A stretch of 64,000 nucleotides of DNA from Prostheceraeus crozeri (lineage: Eukaryota > Platyhelminthes > Polycladida > Euryleptidae), in assembly GCA_907163375.1 (NCBI GenBank), contig CAJQUW010010359.1, forward strand, positions 372,001 to 436,000, written 5' to 3'. Numbering within the stretch: position 1 is the first letter of the stretch; each line of letters starts with the position of its first letter. This document shows positions 1 through 11,244 of the stretch, piece after piece. Both the position numbers and the translations under genes were made by a program. A model generated the notes under the pieces. The model saw nothing but the letters and a program-made list of their open reading frames with translations, ran no database searches and was not told the DNA's origin.

Positions 1-1985
1 ATGAGAGACTCGAATATCCCTGCCGAATCCGAAGAGAGCGAGTACATGTGTATGCAAGTTTCTGTGTTGCAAATAACCAGGGTTACCGTGGGGACTGATA
101 TTTGAATCCCCACCCCATACCCACAGAAAAACCTGTGGGTATCCGCACAGAATCCCCACACCCTCACAGGATAAGCCCCTGATTAATATGTTGCTCCTTG
201 TTCGTATAGATTGATTGATGTCCAATATTTCCATCTCAGTGGAGCTTCTGCACAGCATTCCGCGATCCGAAGGTTATATTTGACTCCAGAGATGCGGAAT
301 GGGAGTCCTTGAAGAAAGTCATCGACTACGTGTTGTAACTTTTATGACTTTTCTTTGCTATCTTCGGTATAGGCCTATTGCTCTTTAAAATTGTAGTAGT
401 CTATTTTCTATCATTATAGAGCCTTGACTTTGACTTGACACCTTGAAATTATTGTACTGAAAATTTAACTAAATGCTCGTTCAAGTGAGGAATAGAGCCC
501 GCCATGCAAACGTATTTGACTTGCAAATATACATTTGCCGGAATCATTTGGTTGCATTAACAGAAAGGTGCTCTTTATCTACCTCTACTGATTCGTAAGT
601 TTTTGTCGTCTGCTGCCAGCATACACGTACAGTATACATAGGTTTTTCTCATTCCGCTCTTAATTCCTTAATGATTCATGAGACATGACACCCTTTTTCC
701 ATAAAACTGCCATAACGTAGTCTACCGCAAACGTATCTATCTCAAAATGTTTCTTTTCAATAGCATGACGACATCGTTTTTGTTTTTTTGCTTCTATAAC
801 AAGTCGGTTATTGATCAGCTTGTGTTTTTCAAACTTCCTCTTTTACTCACTTTGGATTTGTGGTTCACTTAACCTAGTGATTGACCATGTCGATCCAACT
901 TCATTTTGCTACAGGATTATTTTAAGGTACACTTTTGCATTACTGCTCCCTTGAAGTAAACACATTTGTATAAAATTCAACAAATACATGTAGACTAAAG
1001 GAAACGGCCTTATTAAAATGTTGAGATGAAATGTCAATACGAGCATGTACTTAGTTCTGCAGAACACTCGAGCATTACATAGTGCGCCTTTTACCGTTCG
1101 CTGTTATAACACTATAGGCAACCAGTCTACATCAAGTAAAATCAAACCTAAGCTTGCATTACATTATATATACATATTATGCGAAGCAATCTCAGGAAAC
1201 ACACTCACATTCATTTCAAAAGAACTATGCTTAAATTCCTCGCTGCAGGCAATCGTGATTAAGTACAGTAAGTTTCACAAAAGCAAGCATGAATATTTAT
1301 CAATATATCAATTTAAATTTTAACTGTTACTTTAAGTCCTGAAGGACCTTAATGTCCCCACAATATTTTCAGTCAGCTGCTTTTCGTGAAGACTCGGTTT
1401 TTTACTGCAAATAATATTAAGTACATGTATTTGGCTGTTTTGATAGATTATATATCAGTTTCACGTGTTCCATTTGTGAGAATATAATCCTGGGCTGTCC
1501 TGCAAGTTGGTATTTGGGGTTCCTAATGTGAGGATTTTTCATTCGTTTGGTTGGTTATAGTTGTGCTTTTTTCAAATAATAAGAAGTCCATCAACATACA
1601 AAGACAGGGTTGAACATCAATAAAAAATATTCATATGTTGCTACACTGCCAGTAGGCCCTACTTCAAAATGGTCACTCTGTCACAAAAAAGTCTCCTGTC
1701 AAAAATTCTTATGTAGGCCTTCAGCCTTCACTGTATGTTTGCGGTCTACCAATGTGTGCTATAGCCATCGTTTATTGCTCAGTGGATCATGCCATGTTCA
1801 TATGTGTGAATATTCCCGTTTAATATTTGTTAATTGAATTAATGTAAGAATCATTGATAATTCTATCTCCATCAATGCCGATAAAGCAGTAAAATATCAA
1901 AGCGAGTTTGGCCTTTATGCATCTCAGGTCTAGAATTGTTTCGCAGTAGAAATCAATTTGGCTCAATTTGACTCATTTTATCGCT
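1..1985. other. Non-coding stretch, no gene recognised
   Basis: No open frame here looks like a protein. Two short frames, at 1045-1323 and 1610-1837, have random-looking composition. A small inverted repeat around a poly-A core (ACCCACAG/CTGTGGGT, about 119-140) and a purine/pyrimidine-poor AT background are the only structures seen. It may be intergenic DNA or intron. Confidence 0.6.
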
Positions 1986-2095
1986 AATTTTTCCAGAAAA
2001 CGGGTGAACGCTCGAAACGTCGGGACATGTGTATATCGTTTATACTAACAAACCTGCTAAAATAAAGGAGTGGACTGAATTCATGTACTGGTTTA
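1986..2095 (+). repeat. Penelope-like element 3'-end relic
   Basis: The stretch around 2004-2035 reads GGGTGAACGCTCGAAACGTC followed by GGGAC. It shares the GAACGCTCGAAACG core with the terminal (pseudo-LTR) sequence of the PLE at 46990-51385. No GIY-YIG or reverse transcriptase coding sequence lies beside it, so this would be a severely 5'-truncated copy. The upstream half of the hammerhead-like core is degraded (CCAGAAAACGGG). The call rests on motif resemblance only. Confidence 0.4.
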
Positions 2096-2254
2096 GGTTT
2101 TTTCATTACACAATGAAAGGCCTCCTGGTAACAGCAATTCTGTTTGTGCGGTAGAGATCGACACGTGATGAAGGAAAAAGCTTTGAATCAATCTAATCTA
2201 CTATTATAGATACAGACTTCGATGAAAATCATCATGATTTTCTCGACCACTCAG

Positions 2255-2829
2255 GTCACCGAATTATTGCACGAACTTGGAGGATGTTGACCCATTTGTG
2301 TATGGTGATGAAATGCAGCACAATGAACCATTTATTGAGGTACACTTAATTTGGTAAGGTAATAATTTATTGTACCTTCGTAATGGCATAAAATTTTAAA
2401 TTTTGTAAATTAAAAATTATAAATTTAAATATATCAAATCATTTTTCTAAAAATAATATGATAGAATAGTAGCCTATATAAGATCATATGCAATATAGTA
2501 TACTCAAGTTAAGTGCAAACCGTCGTAGTGAAGAGGCAGACCAATGTACGAATGACGAAATTCTTCGTGAAATATATTCTTCTCTTCGAGGTGAGTAGCC
2601 TATACTTACATGCTTAGACATAATACATGTATGTGATGTATCTACAAGAATTTGTATGATGCTCCATCTCAGACGCCGACAATTACAATGGATGGATTTT
2701 ATTTGGCATAATTTCAGAACTTTTGTTGAAAATCCAAAATTAGAGGAAATTGCAGAAAGAATGCTCAGAAAAAAGAATATTCAGAATGAAATAACTGAAA
2801 GTCTGGCTCACTTACGTGCGCGTATATAG
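2255..2829 (+). other. Possible exon remnants of an unrecognised gene
   Basis: Three short stretches look more protein-like than their surroundings. They are 2255-2339 (acidic, followed by GAG|GTACAC), 2512-2590 (followed by a good donor, GAG|GTGAGT) and 2674-2829. The last is an open 51-codon frame rich in charged residues, ending in TAG and preceded by CTCAG. The phases of the second and third do not join cleanly, so this is not a proven gene. The composition resembles the N-terminal or helical parts of DNA-transposon proteins, but I recognise no family. A hAT-like element begins 152 bases downstream. Confidence 0.22.
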
Positions 2830-2981
2830 TTGCAATGAAACAGTCCTTACAATACAAAAAAGTAAAATTCCACGATTTGCATGGACGTGGTAAAGCAATG
2901 AAATGGAACGGAACCAATTGTTCTTCGACATGTTCATGATAAAGTAAGGAGCTTTTACTTCTAATAAAGTATAGGAACCTG

Positions 2982-3762
2982 CAGTGTTGTACGCGTCAAT
3001 GAAAAAATTGACGGCGTCAGCGTCAATTGCCAAATTATTGACGCCGTCAATCAATCCTGAAATTGACGGCGTCAATTCATAGCGTCAATTTTACATCATG
3101 CTTTATTATCTGTTTTGAAACTCAAACGGTAAATAGACTTTGTCGCTGCGAATACTTTTGCAGTAGGCCTAAAGATCTCTCCTTTCGGGAATCTGCACGC
3201 ACGGACAGCAAAACAACGTCGACAGGTCCAAAAGCGAATTAGGAATAAAAATGAAGTCGAGCTTATCATTAATATGTAAAAAAAATGTCGGGAACATTCG
3301 CCGATAAGACTAGGCGAAATATCAATACAGACACAGCCAATGCGAATTGTCATATTGAATAATTTTGATTTTATTATTGCCACCAGCAGTTCAGCTACCT
3401 GAAAGTGATGACTCACAGACTTCTGGAAGAAATATCACATAAGGTAGACATACCTAAACCTTTACTTTGAAGCCATTAGCATACCAATTATTGAGAATAT
3501 TGAGATTAGGCCTTTCCAACTCCAACATATAACACTGAACCAAATAATAATGTCTCTTTTTTACATTACCAGATTACATTGCACTTCTCGCGTCAGCATG
3601 CAGTACACAGAACGCTTTCAAGAAAACTTTCATACCACTTTCAAGTCTACAGAAAACTTGAGCGACCAAATCTTAGCAATGACAAATTTACCCACTGTAT
3701 TCTATAATTGACGCTGACACTGTTTTTCAGAGTCAAATTGACGCCGTCAACGTACAACACTG
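2982..3762. mobile_element. Non-autonomous hAT-like element (CAGTGTTGTACG ends)
   Basis: The element starts CAGTGTTGTACG and ends with its exact inverse. Both ends carry repeated GACGGCGTCAA motifs next to the terminus (about 3007-3085 on the left, 3709-3752 on the right). The flank GGAACCTG at 2974-2981 is matched on the other side by GGAACATG (7 of 8 bases) once the MITE inserted at 3767 is removed. An 8-bp duplication and CAGTG-type ends fit the hAT superfamily. It has no coding capacity. The inner MITE landed almost exactly on its right boundary. Confidence 0.7.
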
Positions 3763-3766
3763 GGAA

Positions 3767-4435
3767 CATAGAGTAGGGATATATAGGTAGAGTGTCGACT
3801 CAAAAAAAGTATCTGTATACAGTGAAAATTTTTATATCAAAAGATTCGGTTTCTTGCGAAGATTACGCTCCCGTTGTCCAAAACATTATTTGAGCAGTTC
3901 TGAAAACAGGTCAAAATTTTGCCAATTTATATACTACCGAGATGACTCCTCTATGTAAGTAGCATGAAACAAGTTCGATATCAAAATGAATGAATATTTG
4001 CTAATAAGCATCCTAAATAAGCGGAAATTAAGTCGATTATCAAGGGAAATTCATGATACCTTTTATAATAGAAGTCTTCATGAAAAAGTTGACATCTTAT
4101 TGTGTTTTCTTGGCTGAAATGTCATGCTTCTAATTCATGAAAGCAATAGTAGGTCATCGAGTTGCCAATTTAAGAAATACATGTATTACCTCTCCAAGAC
4201 TGTCATGACACGGGCAATCTGTAAAATAATATCATTTCCTTCTGCTCTGCTATCATGATCAGTAAATTCCGTTGTAATTTCCTCTAAACTGCATAAATGT
4301 GTATATCTCACATTTTGAAACAATTCCGACTGTAGGCTATCTCCTTTGAGTTCATTAAATAAAATCGAAAGTGTATGCACATTGGGGATTTAATAAATGC
4401 GGAGTTACCACTCTACCTAACATACTTACTCTATG
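3767..4435. mobile_element. hAT-like MITE, copy A (CATAGAGTA ends)
   Basis: This 669-bp sequence starts CATAGAGTAGGGATATA and ends in TACTCTATG. The terminal inverted repeats extend, imperfectly, through TAGGTAGAGTG. It is flanked by a perfect 8-bp duplication, ACTGGGAA, at 3759-3766 and 4436-4443. A second copy at 26008-26667 is nearly identical and in the same orientation. The 8-bp duplication and CTCTATG-type end fit a hAT MITE. It carries no gene; short frames inside it are chance. The duplication overlaps the last four bases of the older element at 2982-3762, so it is the younger insertion. Confidence 0.8.
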
Positions 4436-4443
4436 ACTGGGAA

Positions 4444-4999
4444 CATGTGTCATCAGCTTCTCATTCTGACGATGTACAAGCTCAGAAAATCTCTTCAATC
4501 ATCTCTTCAATCAATATGTCTCAAAATCTTTCAGTTTATGGTATTGCAACCTAACTACATTATAGCGATGTTGTATAACGTCTATTCGTTCAGGAGGAAG
4601 CAAAGAAGTATTTCGCACGTTCATATAATGCAGCCTACAAATTGCTTCAATCAGGGATGCGGAGTCTGATTGGATTGGACTCCGATTCCGGAAGTAGGCA
4701 CAGTAATAATTGCAGCAAAGAGTAAAAAAGGTCCGTCCCTTGTTAAATGATTGAAAATAACAATTTTTATGATTTTCCAAGTCTCTTTCCAACCATGTGT
4801 CCGAATAAAGAAAGCGTCGTCTGCATCTCTCGGCCACATTGACGGTTTTCTGTCAGCATTTGTTGCTATCTACATTTCGTTGCTGAATCATTCAAATGTT
4901 TGTAGGCCTCTTGGACTTATTCGTTTTGCCACAAACTTGCAACTCGACTTTTATCGAAATTGAAAGATATTACCAGACATATATTACTCACATTGCTCT
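4444..4999. other. No gene recognised
   Basis: Overlapping short frames occur on both strands at 4433-5114, but none has a recognisable domain. A short CTCCGATTCC-like repeat lies at about 4660-4690. The sequence may be the degraded 5' part of the LINE whose reverse transcriptase continues at 5000. Confidence 0.5.
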
Positions 5000-5234
5000 G
5001 TTTTGCATGCGCAAGTTCGTGCTCACGATTCTATTACTTCAAAGCTTGACTTTCCCTCAACTACAGCGGTGTTATGTCCATCTTTTGACATGCACAAGGC
5101 ATTTGACTACCTGAAACACGAAAGCTTTTTAAGATCTTTAGATCAGGCGAATTTGCCTCCTCAGTTTTTGGCATGATGTGCAGATTATTTTCGTGATAGA
5201 CAACAAGTCGTGCGTATTGATGATTCAACTTTAA
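5000..5234 (+). pseudogene. LINE reverse transcriptase, left part (split by piggyBac)
   Basis: One frame reads FDMHKAFDYLKHE, the reverse transcriptase motif that holds the first catalytic aspartate. It continues through NLPPQFLA, an in-frame TGA, and DYFRDRQQVVRIDD, ending at the TTAA of 5231-5234. The protein resumes in the same frame at 11249 (STRQPVYSGAPQGSVLSP), so the piggyBac inserted within this coding sequence. The family is a CR1/jockey-type non-LTR retrotransposon. It is dead: in-frame stop, and the 5' region is not recognisable. Confidence 0.8.
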
Positions 5235-5314
5235 CCCTTTGACGCCTAAGCCGTACCTGGTGCGTCTTTTTTACAAACTCTCTGTCAAAGCAAGATTTCT
5301 CGTCAGTTATGCTC

Positions 5315-8114
5315 CAGTGGTGGGTAACCTCAAGGAAGACGCGGGCCAATAAATTGGCCCGCGAGTGTTATCGCGGACCACCGAGGCATCGTGTCTGCGG
5401 GCCAACATATTTTTCTTTGTTAAAAATTCTAATTTTTACCAATTTTGCATGAATTTCAATTATAAAGAAAATACTGCTTAAATAATTGACCTGTAACTCC
5501 TATCTACTGGTTCAAAAGTTTGAGTGAAATGAAAACTCAGCCGGTATGCAGTGATTTTTTAACAACAATATATGTATGTAGGTTTCAGTGAAAAACGGCA
5601 AACAAAAAGTGATAGCACTTACAAATATTAGTGGGAAATTTGGCAGTCAATATTAGCGGTAAGAAAGTCAAAGTCAGGTAGAAATATAGAAACGGCACAT
5701 AGCATCTCGTTCTCCAGATTTTCATCTGATGTTTTGTTTCGTTTTTTGGTTTTAATTGCGCTCATTGCTGAAAAAGTTGCTTCACATGAATAGGTAGAGC
5801 AAAAAATGGACAAGATCTTGCCAATCAGCTGACGTAGGATTGGCTGTTTGATGTCTTGGATAACTTCTGAAGGAGCACTTTGCATGTCGATAAGTTCCGT
5901 TTCTAAACGTACACAATCCAACTGGAACATGTCCGCTAACAGTGGTATGTCCGCCAGTGGAAACGTTTCAGGACTTTGAATGAAATGAATGGGGACGTTA
6001 AGCTTCTCGAGATCTTGGAAACGATTCTGGAAGTTGGATTTTATTTCATCGACCCATCCAGCATAACGAATAAAATTCATGACGGGCAGTGGTTCTTCGG
6101 AAAATTATTGTTGCAACTGTGGAACATGTCTAAGTTGCTTGTCAGCCAGTTGACTGCTGAATAAACTTAATTTGCAAATGAATGCCTTTATTGCTGCAAC
6201 TGCAGCTACAATAGTTAATTTCCTACCCTGGAGCTGTTCATTTAAATCATTGAGGTGACGGGTAATGTCGGCCAAAAATACTAAGTCTCGAATCCAGTGA
6301 ATATCGCACAAATATTGGTCATATTCTTTAATTCCTTTTATATCGAGGAAGTCGTTAATATGAGGCAAAAGAGCAATAAATCTGTCCAACACCTTGCCGC
6401 GACTTAGCCAGCGCACTTCGCAGTGTAACAACAAATCACCATATTCTGCCTCGACTTCTTTAAGGAATTCCACGAATTGACGATGAAACAATGCTTTTGC
6501 GCGGATAACATTTACGATAGTGACGACGATTGACATCACAGACCGAAGTTCATCATTCGTGGCCTTTGCACATAGATTTTGCTGATGTATGATACAATGG
6601 AAATTAAGCAAGTGAGGTGCATCCTTCTTAAACAATGAGGTTAAACCATTTTTATTACCTATCATACATGGGGCTCCATCTGTCGTTATTGACACCATTT
6701 TAGCTGTCGAAAGATCGTAATCTGCCAATATGCCCTGCAGAGCTGTTGCAATGTCTTGACCTCGGGTACGATCATGCATGCCATGTAATTTTAACAATTC
6801 TTCATGACAATGGAGTTGTTGGTCGACGTATCTCACCCAGACGCAGAGCTGAGCAACATGACAGTAATCTGTTGATTCATCCAATGCTATGCTAAAAGCT
6901 ACACACTGTGATAATTGCGCCTTCAGTTGCATCACTAAGTTGTTGCTGATCTGGTCAAGCCTTCTCATAAATGTTCGCCGACTTAATTGAATATCCTCAA
7001 TGCGACGCAGAATCTCCGCCTTATTGCTCATATCGGTCAGCAATATATTCATTCCTTCTATCATACAGGACTCTATCAATTCACCATCAGAAAACGGTTT
7101 ACGCTTGCGGGCAAGCAGCCATGTTATCTTAAACGACGCTAGGGTGACTATTTCAGATTCTGTAAAAACTTTTTTAATCGACTTTTGTTGAGAAAGAAAT
7201 TGCTTTTTCAATGTTGATAATTTTGTTGCTCTCTCTTGACTCTCAATCGTATATCGTTTATCATTATCTTGATGACAAGTGATGTAATGTCTCTTGATAT
7301 TGTAGACTTTACAAACGCTAATCAAAGTACCACATAAAAGACATAGAGGTCGATCATTTTGTTCAATAACGAAGTAATTTAGTTCCCACTCACATTGAAA
7401 TTGACGAACAGAAGCATTACGTGTAGATTTGAGTTTTTTTTTCTTTGGAGACTGATCAACATCAGCCGACGGAACTGTGGAGGCATCTGAACTCAGTGAG
7501 CTGTCTGGGGTGTAGTAGACGTTGAGGCTGATGTTCGTATTAACCATTTATCCATGATGATCAGTAGCAATAAATCAGTCAGTCAGTCACTATCACAAAT
7601 CTTAAATCAAAACCTTGAATGCATGTGTGCGATTTCCATTTTAATAATACCTCTGCGTAAAGCTTGACGTCACTCTCATCTTCCCAAACTCGACCATACA
7701 CCAGTCCTTGAACAATAGAGACGATCGAACTTACCATTCATACCGTGCGGTGTGTTGTATGAAAAGTGAAGCTATCTACAAATGACTGATGTATGAGTGA
7801 AGTCGATTGACGATCGCCAGCGCTGTCTCGATGACGCCAACCACAGGCAAGATAGCGTGTAGGCAGATAGTTGTCTTAGAGTTTAAGGGTTATAAGGGTT
7901 TATTTTGACGAAATTGAGTCAGTGAGTGAGAAAAATAACTAAATGATATTCACCAAAGTAGCAAGAAACATCGATGGCCCATTAATGACTTTTGGACACT
8001 GATGGACTGTGGCCCGCGGGCCGAAAAATTAAGTTTTTATATTTCTTTGGCGGGCCACAGTCTTTAGTCTCGTGGGCCACAAATGGCCCGCGGGCCACGG
8101 GTTGCCCACCACTG
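5315..8114 (-). mobile_element. hAT transposon nested in piggyBac
   Basis: The terminal inverted repeats are CAGTGGTGGGTAACC at 5315 and the inverse of CAGTGGTGGGCAACC ending at 8114. Both are followed inward by GC-rich sequence containing GGCCCGCG or CGGGCC, typical of CAGTGG-type hAT ends. The internal gene, on the minus strand, codes for a hAT transposase (5628-7547). The 8 bases outside each end (TTATGCTC and TGCGATGC) do not match, so no clean target duplication is visible; decay or later rearrangement is possible. Confidence 0.88.
5628..7547 (-). pseudogene. hAT transposase (BED finger, ZBED/GTF2IRD2-like), one in-frame stop
   Basis: The frame is open for 639 codons except for one TAA at 6105-6107. 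A BED-type zinc finger lies near residues 55-92 (Cys69, Cys72, His87, His92), after a Lys-rich segment (36-42) suited to nuclear import. The RNase H-like core has IALDESTDYC and ITTDGAPCMIGNKNG, which carry the two aspartates. The C-terminal dimerisation region has the SCEATFSAM motif with the third acidic residue. Length and order match ZBED5/GTF2IRD2-like hAT transposases of animals. The frame continues unchanged after the stop, so this single nonsense change is the only visible break. No host-gene neighbours suggest domestication; it lies between hAT ends. Confidence 0.9.
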
Positions 8115-8404
8115 TGCGATGCAATCGTTGAAGCGATGGTTAGAGCTCTCTGCCGTGCAAGTTTCCTCATTCCTGATCGACCAATCAGATCGCAGAACTC
8201 AAACAATGACGCGCCAACGTTGTCTTACCAAATGCTAGTTGTAATGCATCGAAGTGACCTTGTGAAGTCTTCTGTTCACTAATTGCCGTGTTCTTCTGTG
8301 TGACTCTAAGATAAGAGTTATCTTTTGATCTTATGTCTTCGCCATCTGCATCGAGGCCCACACGCCAACGCCATCCAGTGAAAAGGTCGGATTGACAATT
8401 CGGA

Positions 8405-11076
8405 TTGGATTCGGATGACCTATTAGACGATTCAGATGCCGACCCAATAGTTGATTTATCTGATGGAGGAGCCGAATCTGAGAGCTCAGACAGTGATACT
8501 GATCTTCAGTTTTTGAATACCGCTACTCAACAGAATCCTCCAGCAATCGTCGCATCAGATATTTCGAACTGGAGATTCGTTGATGATGTCTCAGATACTG
8601 ATCCACCTTTTAGACAGTTTACTGGACAGAGTGGATGGAGAGATGTGGATACACAAAACTTTTCGCTTGAGGATTATGCTTCGTTGTTCTTACCTGATTC
8701 TCTATTCGAACTATTGCGCAAATGGACTAACAGTCGCGCTCTTATTGAAAGTGCAAAGCAGTTTTGTGAAAAAGGTGATAGCTTTACCTTCAAAGAAGTT
8801 TCATTGCAAGAAATGAAAACATTTATGGGTTTGACTTTCCTTACTGGCATTATAAAGAAACCAACAATTCATTCATACTGGTCTTGTGATTCTATGATGC
8901 GTGCACCATACTTCGGATAGTGTATGGGAAGGGATCGCTACATTTTCATTCTGAGATTTTTGAGATTTTCTGATCCCTATGCTGTGACTGATGTGAAACG
9001 TACACGAATGGATGGATTTATGGAAAAGTTCCATGAGGTGATATCTTGCTACGAACCACAGCAGGAATTATCCTTAGACGAGTTTCTTCTTCTTCTCAGA
9101 TACTGATCCACCTTTTAGACAGTTTACTGGACAGAGTGGATGGAGAGATGTGGATACACAAAACTTTTCGCTTGAGGATTATGCTTCGTTGTTCTTACCT
9201 GATTCTCTATTCGAACTATTGCGCAAATGGACTAACAGTCGCGCTCTTATTGAAAGTGCAAAGCAGTTTTGTGAAAAAGGTGATAGCTTTACCTTCAAAG
9301 AAGTTTCATTGCAAGAAATGAAAACATTTATGGGTTTGACTTTCCTTACTGGCATTATAAAGAAACCAACAATTCATTCATACTGGTCTTGTGATTCTAT
9401 GATGCGTGCACCATACTTCGGATAGTGTATGGGAAGGGATCGCTACATTTTCATTCTGAGATTTTTGAGATTTTCTGATCCCTATGCTGTGACTGATGTG
9501 AAACGTACACGAATGGATGGATTTATGGAAAAGTTCCATGAGGTGATATCTTGCTACGAACCACAGCAGGAATTATCCTTAGACGAGTTTCTTCTTCTTC
9601 TCAGATACTGATCCACCTTTTAGACAGTTTACTGGACAGAGTGGATGGAGAGATGTGGATACACAAAACTTTTCGCTTGAGGATTATGCTTCGTTGTTCT
9701 TACCTGATTCTCTATTCGAACTATTGCGCAAATGGACTAACAGTCGCGCTCTTATTGAAAGTGCAAAGCAGTTTTGTGAAAAAGGTGATAGCTTTACCTT
9801 CAAAGAAGTTTCATTGCAAGAAATGAAAACATTTATGGGTTTGACTTTCCTTACTGGCATTATAAAGAAACCAACAATTCATTCATACTGGTCTTGTGAT
9901 TCTATGATGCGTGCACCATACTTCGGATAGTGTATGGGAAGGGATCGCTACATTTTCATTCTGAGATTTTTGAGATTTTCTGATCCCTATGCTGTGACTG
10001 ATGTGAAACGTACACGAATGGATGGATTTATGGAAAAGTTCCATGAGGTGATATCTTGCTACGAACCACAGCAGGAATTATCCTTAGACGAGTTTCTTCT
10101 TCTTTATAAGGGATGTCTGCATTTCAAGCAGTTCATTCGGATAAAACGTGCCCGATTCGGCATCAAGACATTTCTTCTCTGTGACGTTCAAGGATATGTT
10201 GTCTGCGCTTCAATTTACTATGGTGCGCAAAGATCTATTACTGCCAATGGTGAGTCCGGTTGCGAAAGCATGCCTAAAAGCGAATTGATAGTCATCAGTC
10301 TGTTGAGAAGGAGAGGTTTACTTGATAAAGGCTACAATGTCTCAATGGATAACTGGTATTGCAGTTTCCGTCTTGCCTCTTACTTGAACAGCAGAAACAC
10401 TGGAATGCGTGGCACCATTAGAGAAAATCGCGGAGTACCACAGGTACTCAAGGTCGTAGAAATTCAACCTTTCGTCAACTTTTGTGCGGATGGATAATGT
10501 CCTTGTAGTCAAATTTTGCGACAAAAAGATGGTGTACTTGATAACGACGATTGATGATGCATCGAAAGTTGATAAACGGCGGGTACTGACCGGTAGCAAT
10601 GCCATTCAGTACAAAAAGCCAACTGCCATAGACAGATACAACAAAAGTATGGGTAGGATAGATCTGAGTGATCAATACATGTCATCCGACGCGCAGGACC
10701 CATGTGGGGTTCAAAAAACTAGGAATTCACTTTCTGCAGCGTCTGTTGCTAAATGCGCACATCTGCTATAAGCGAGAGAAGAACGCAAAAGTATCCTTCG
10801 TAAATTTCACTCAGTGTTGTTGAGTTCTTGACATGTGTTCCCAATCAACCGGAAAGGGGGTCTAGAAGATCATCTCTGCATGTCATTTCCCAACATACCC
10901 TGATACATTCACTGGAAAAGATACCTGCCAAGGGAGATCGAACGAAGATGCGGAAGAGGTGTCGACAATGTAGCAAAAGGAGAGTGAGACGTGACTCTAG
11001 ATACCAATGGAAAGATTGTCCAGGCAAGCCGGGTTTGTGCCTACAGGGGGAATGTTTTGCTCAGTATCATGCATGA
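8405..11076 (+). pseudogene. piggyBac transposase, triplicated and frameshifted
   Basis: The protein begins at 8405 with a Ser/Asp-rich acidic leader, followed by the typical piggyBac N-terminal domain. The first catalytic Asp is in LSLDEF (about 10087), the second in VSMDNWYCS (about 10345), and a third candidate in GRIDLSDQY (about 10655). A C-terminal cysteine-rich domain (CRQCSKRR ... CPGKPGLC ... CF..YH) lies at 10957-11072. Breaks: an in-frame TAG after PYFG at 8918, present in all three tandem copies; a 505-bp triplication that shifts the frame; a frameshift near 10480; and further breaks between 10680 and 10900. The enzyme would excise and insert DNA at TTAA. It cannot be functional here. 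Confidence 0.92.
8589..10103 (+). repeat. 505-bp tandem triplication inside piggyBac transposase
   Basis: Three apparently identical head-to-tail units occupy 8589-9093, 9094-9598 and 9599-10103. Each starts TCTCAGATACTGATCC and ends in GAGTTTCTTCTTCT. The TTCTTCTTCT run at the junction offers microhomology for slippage or unequal exchange. Because 505 is not a multiple of three, each extra unit throws the frame into a stop (the LRY-stop ends). All units share the same TAG at the PYFG site. Confidence 0.97.
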
Positions 11077-11244
11077 AAAATATTGTTTTACATGAAAATC
11101 ATGATTTGTAATGATGTAATTGTCTTAGAGAAATGTTTATTTTGTGATCTGTAAAGAGTTTTTGCACTTATAAAAAATTTGGTTTTTTTAAATAATTTCA
11201 GGAATGCAGACGGCACTTACAAAATGGGTTTAGGCGTCAGAGGG

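Noticed and set aside
5305-8124. An 8-bp target duplication for the nested hAT
   Set aside because: TTATGCTC and TGCGATGC do not match; allowing a two-base offset gives only 5 of 8, which is not convincing.
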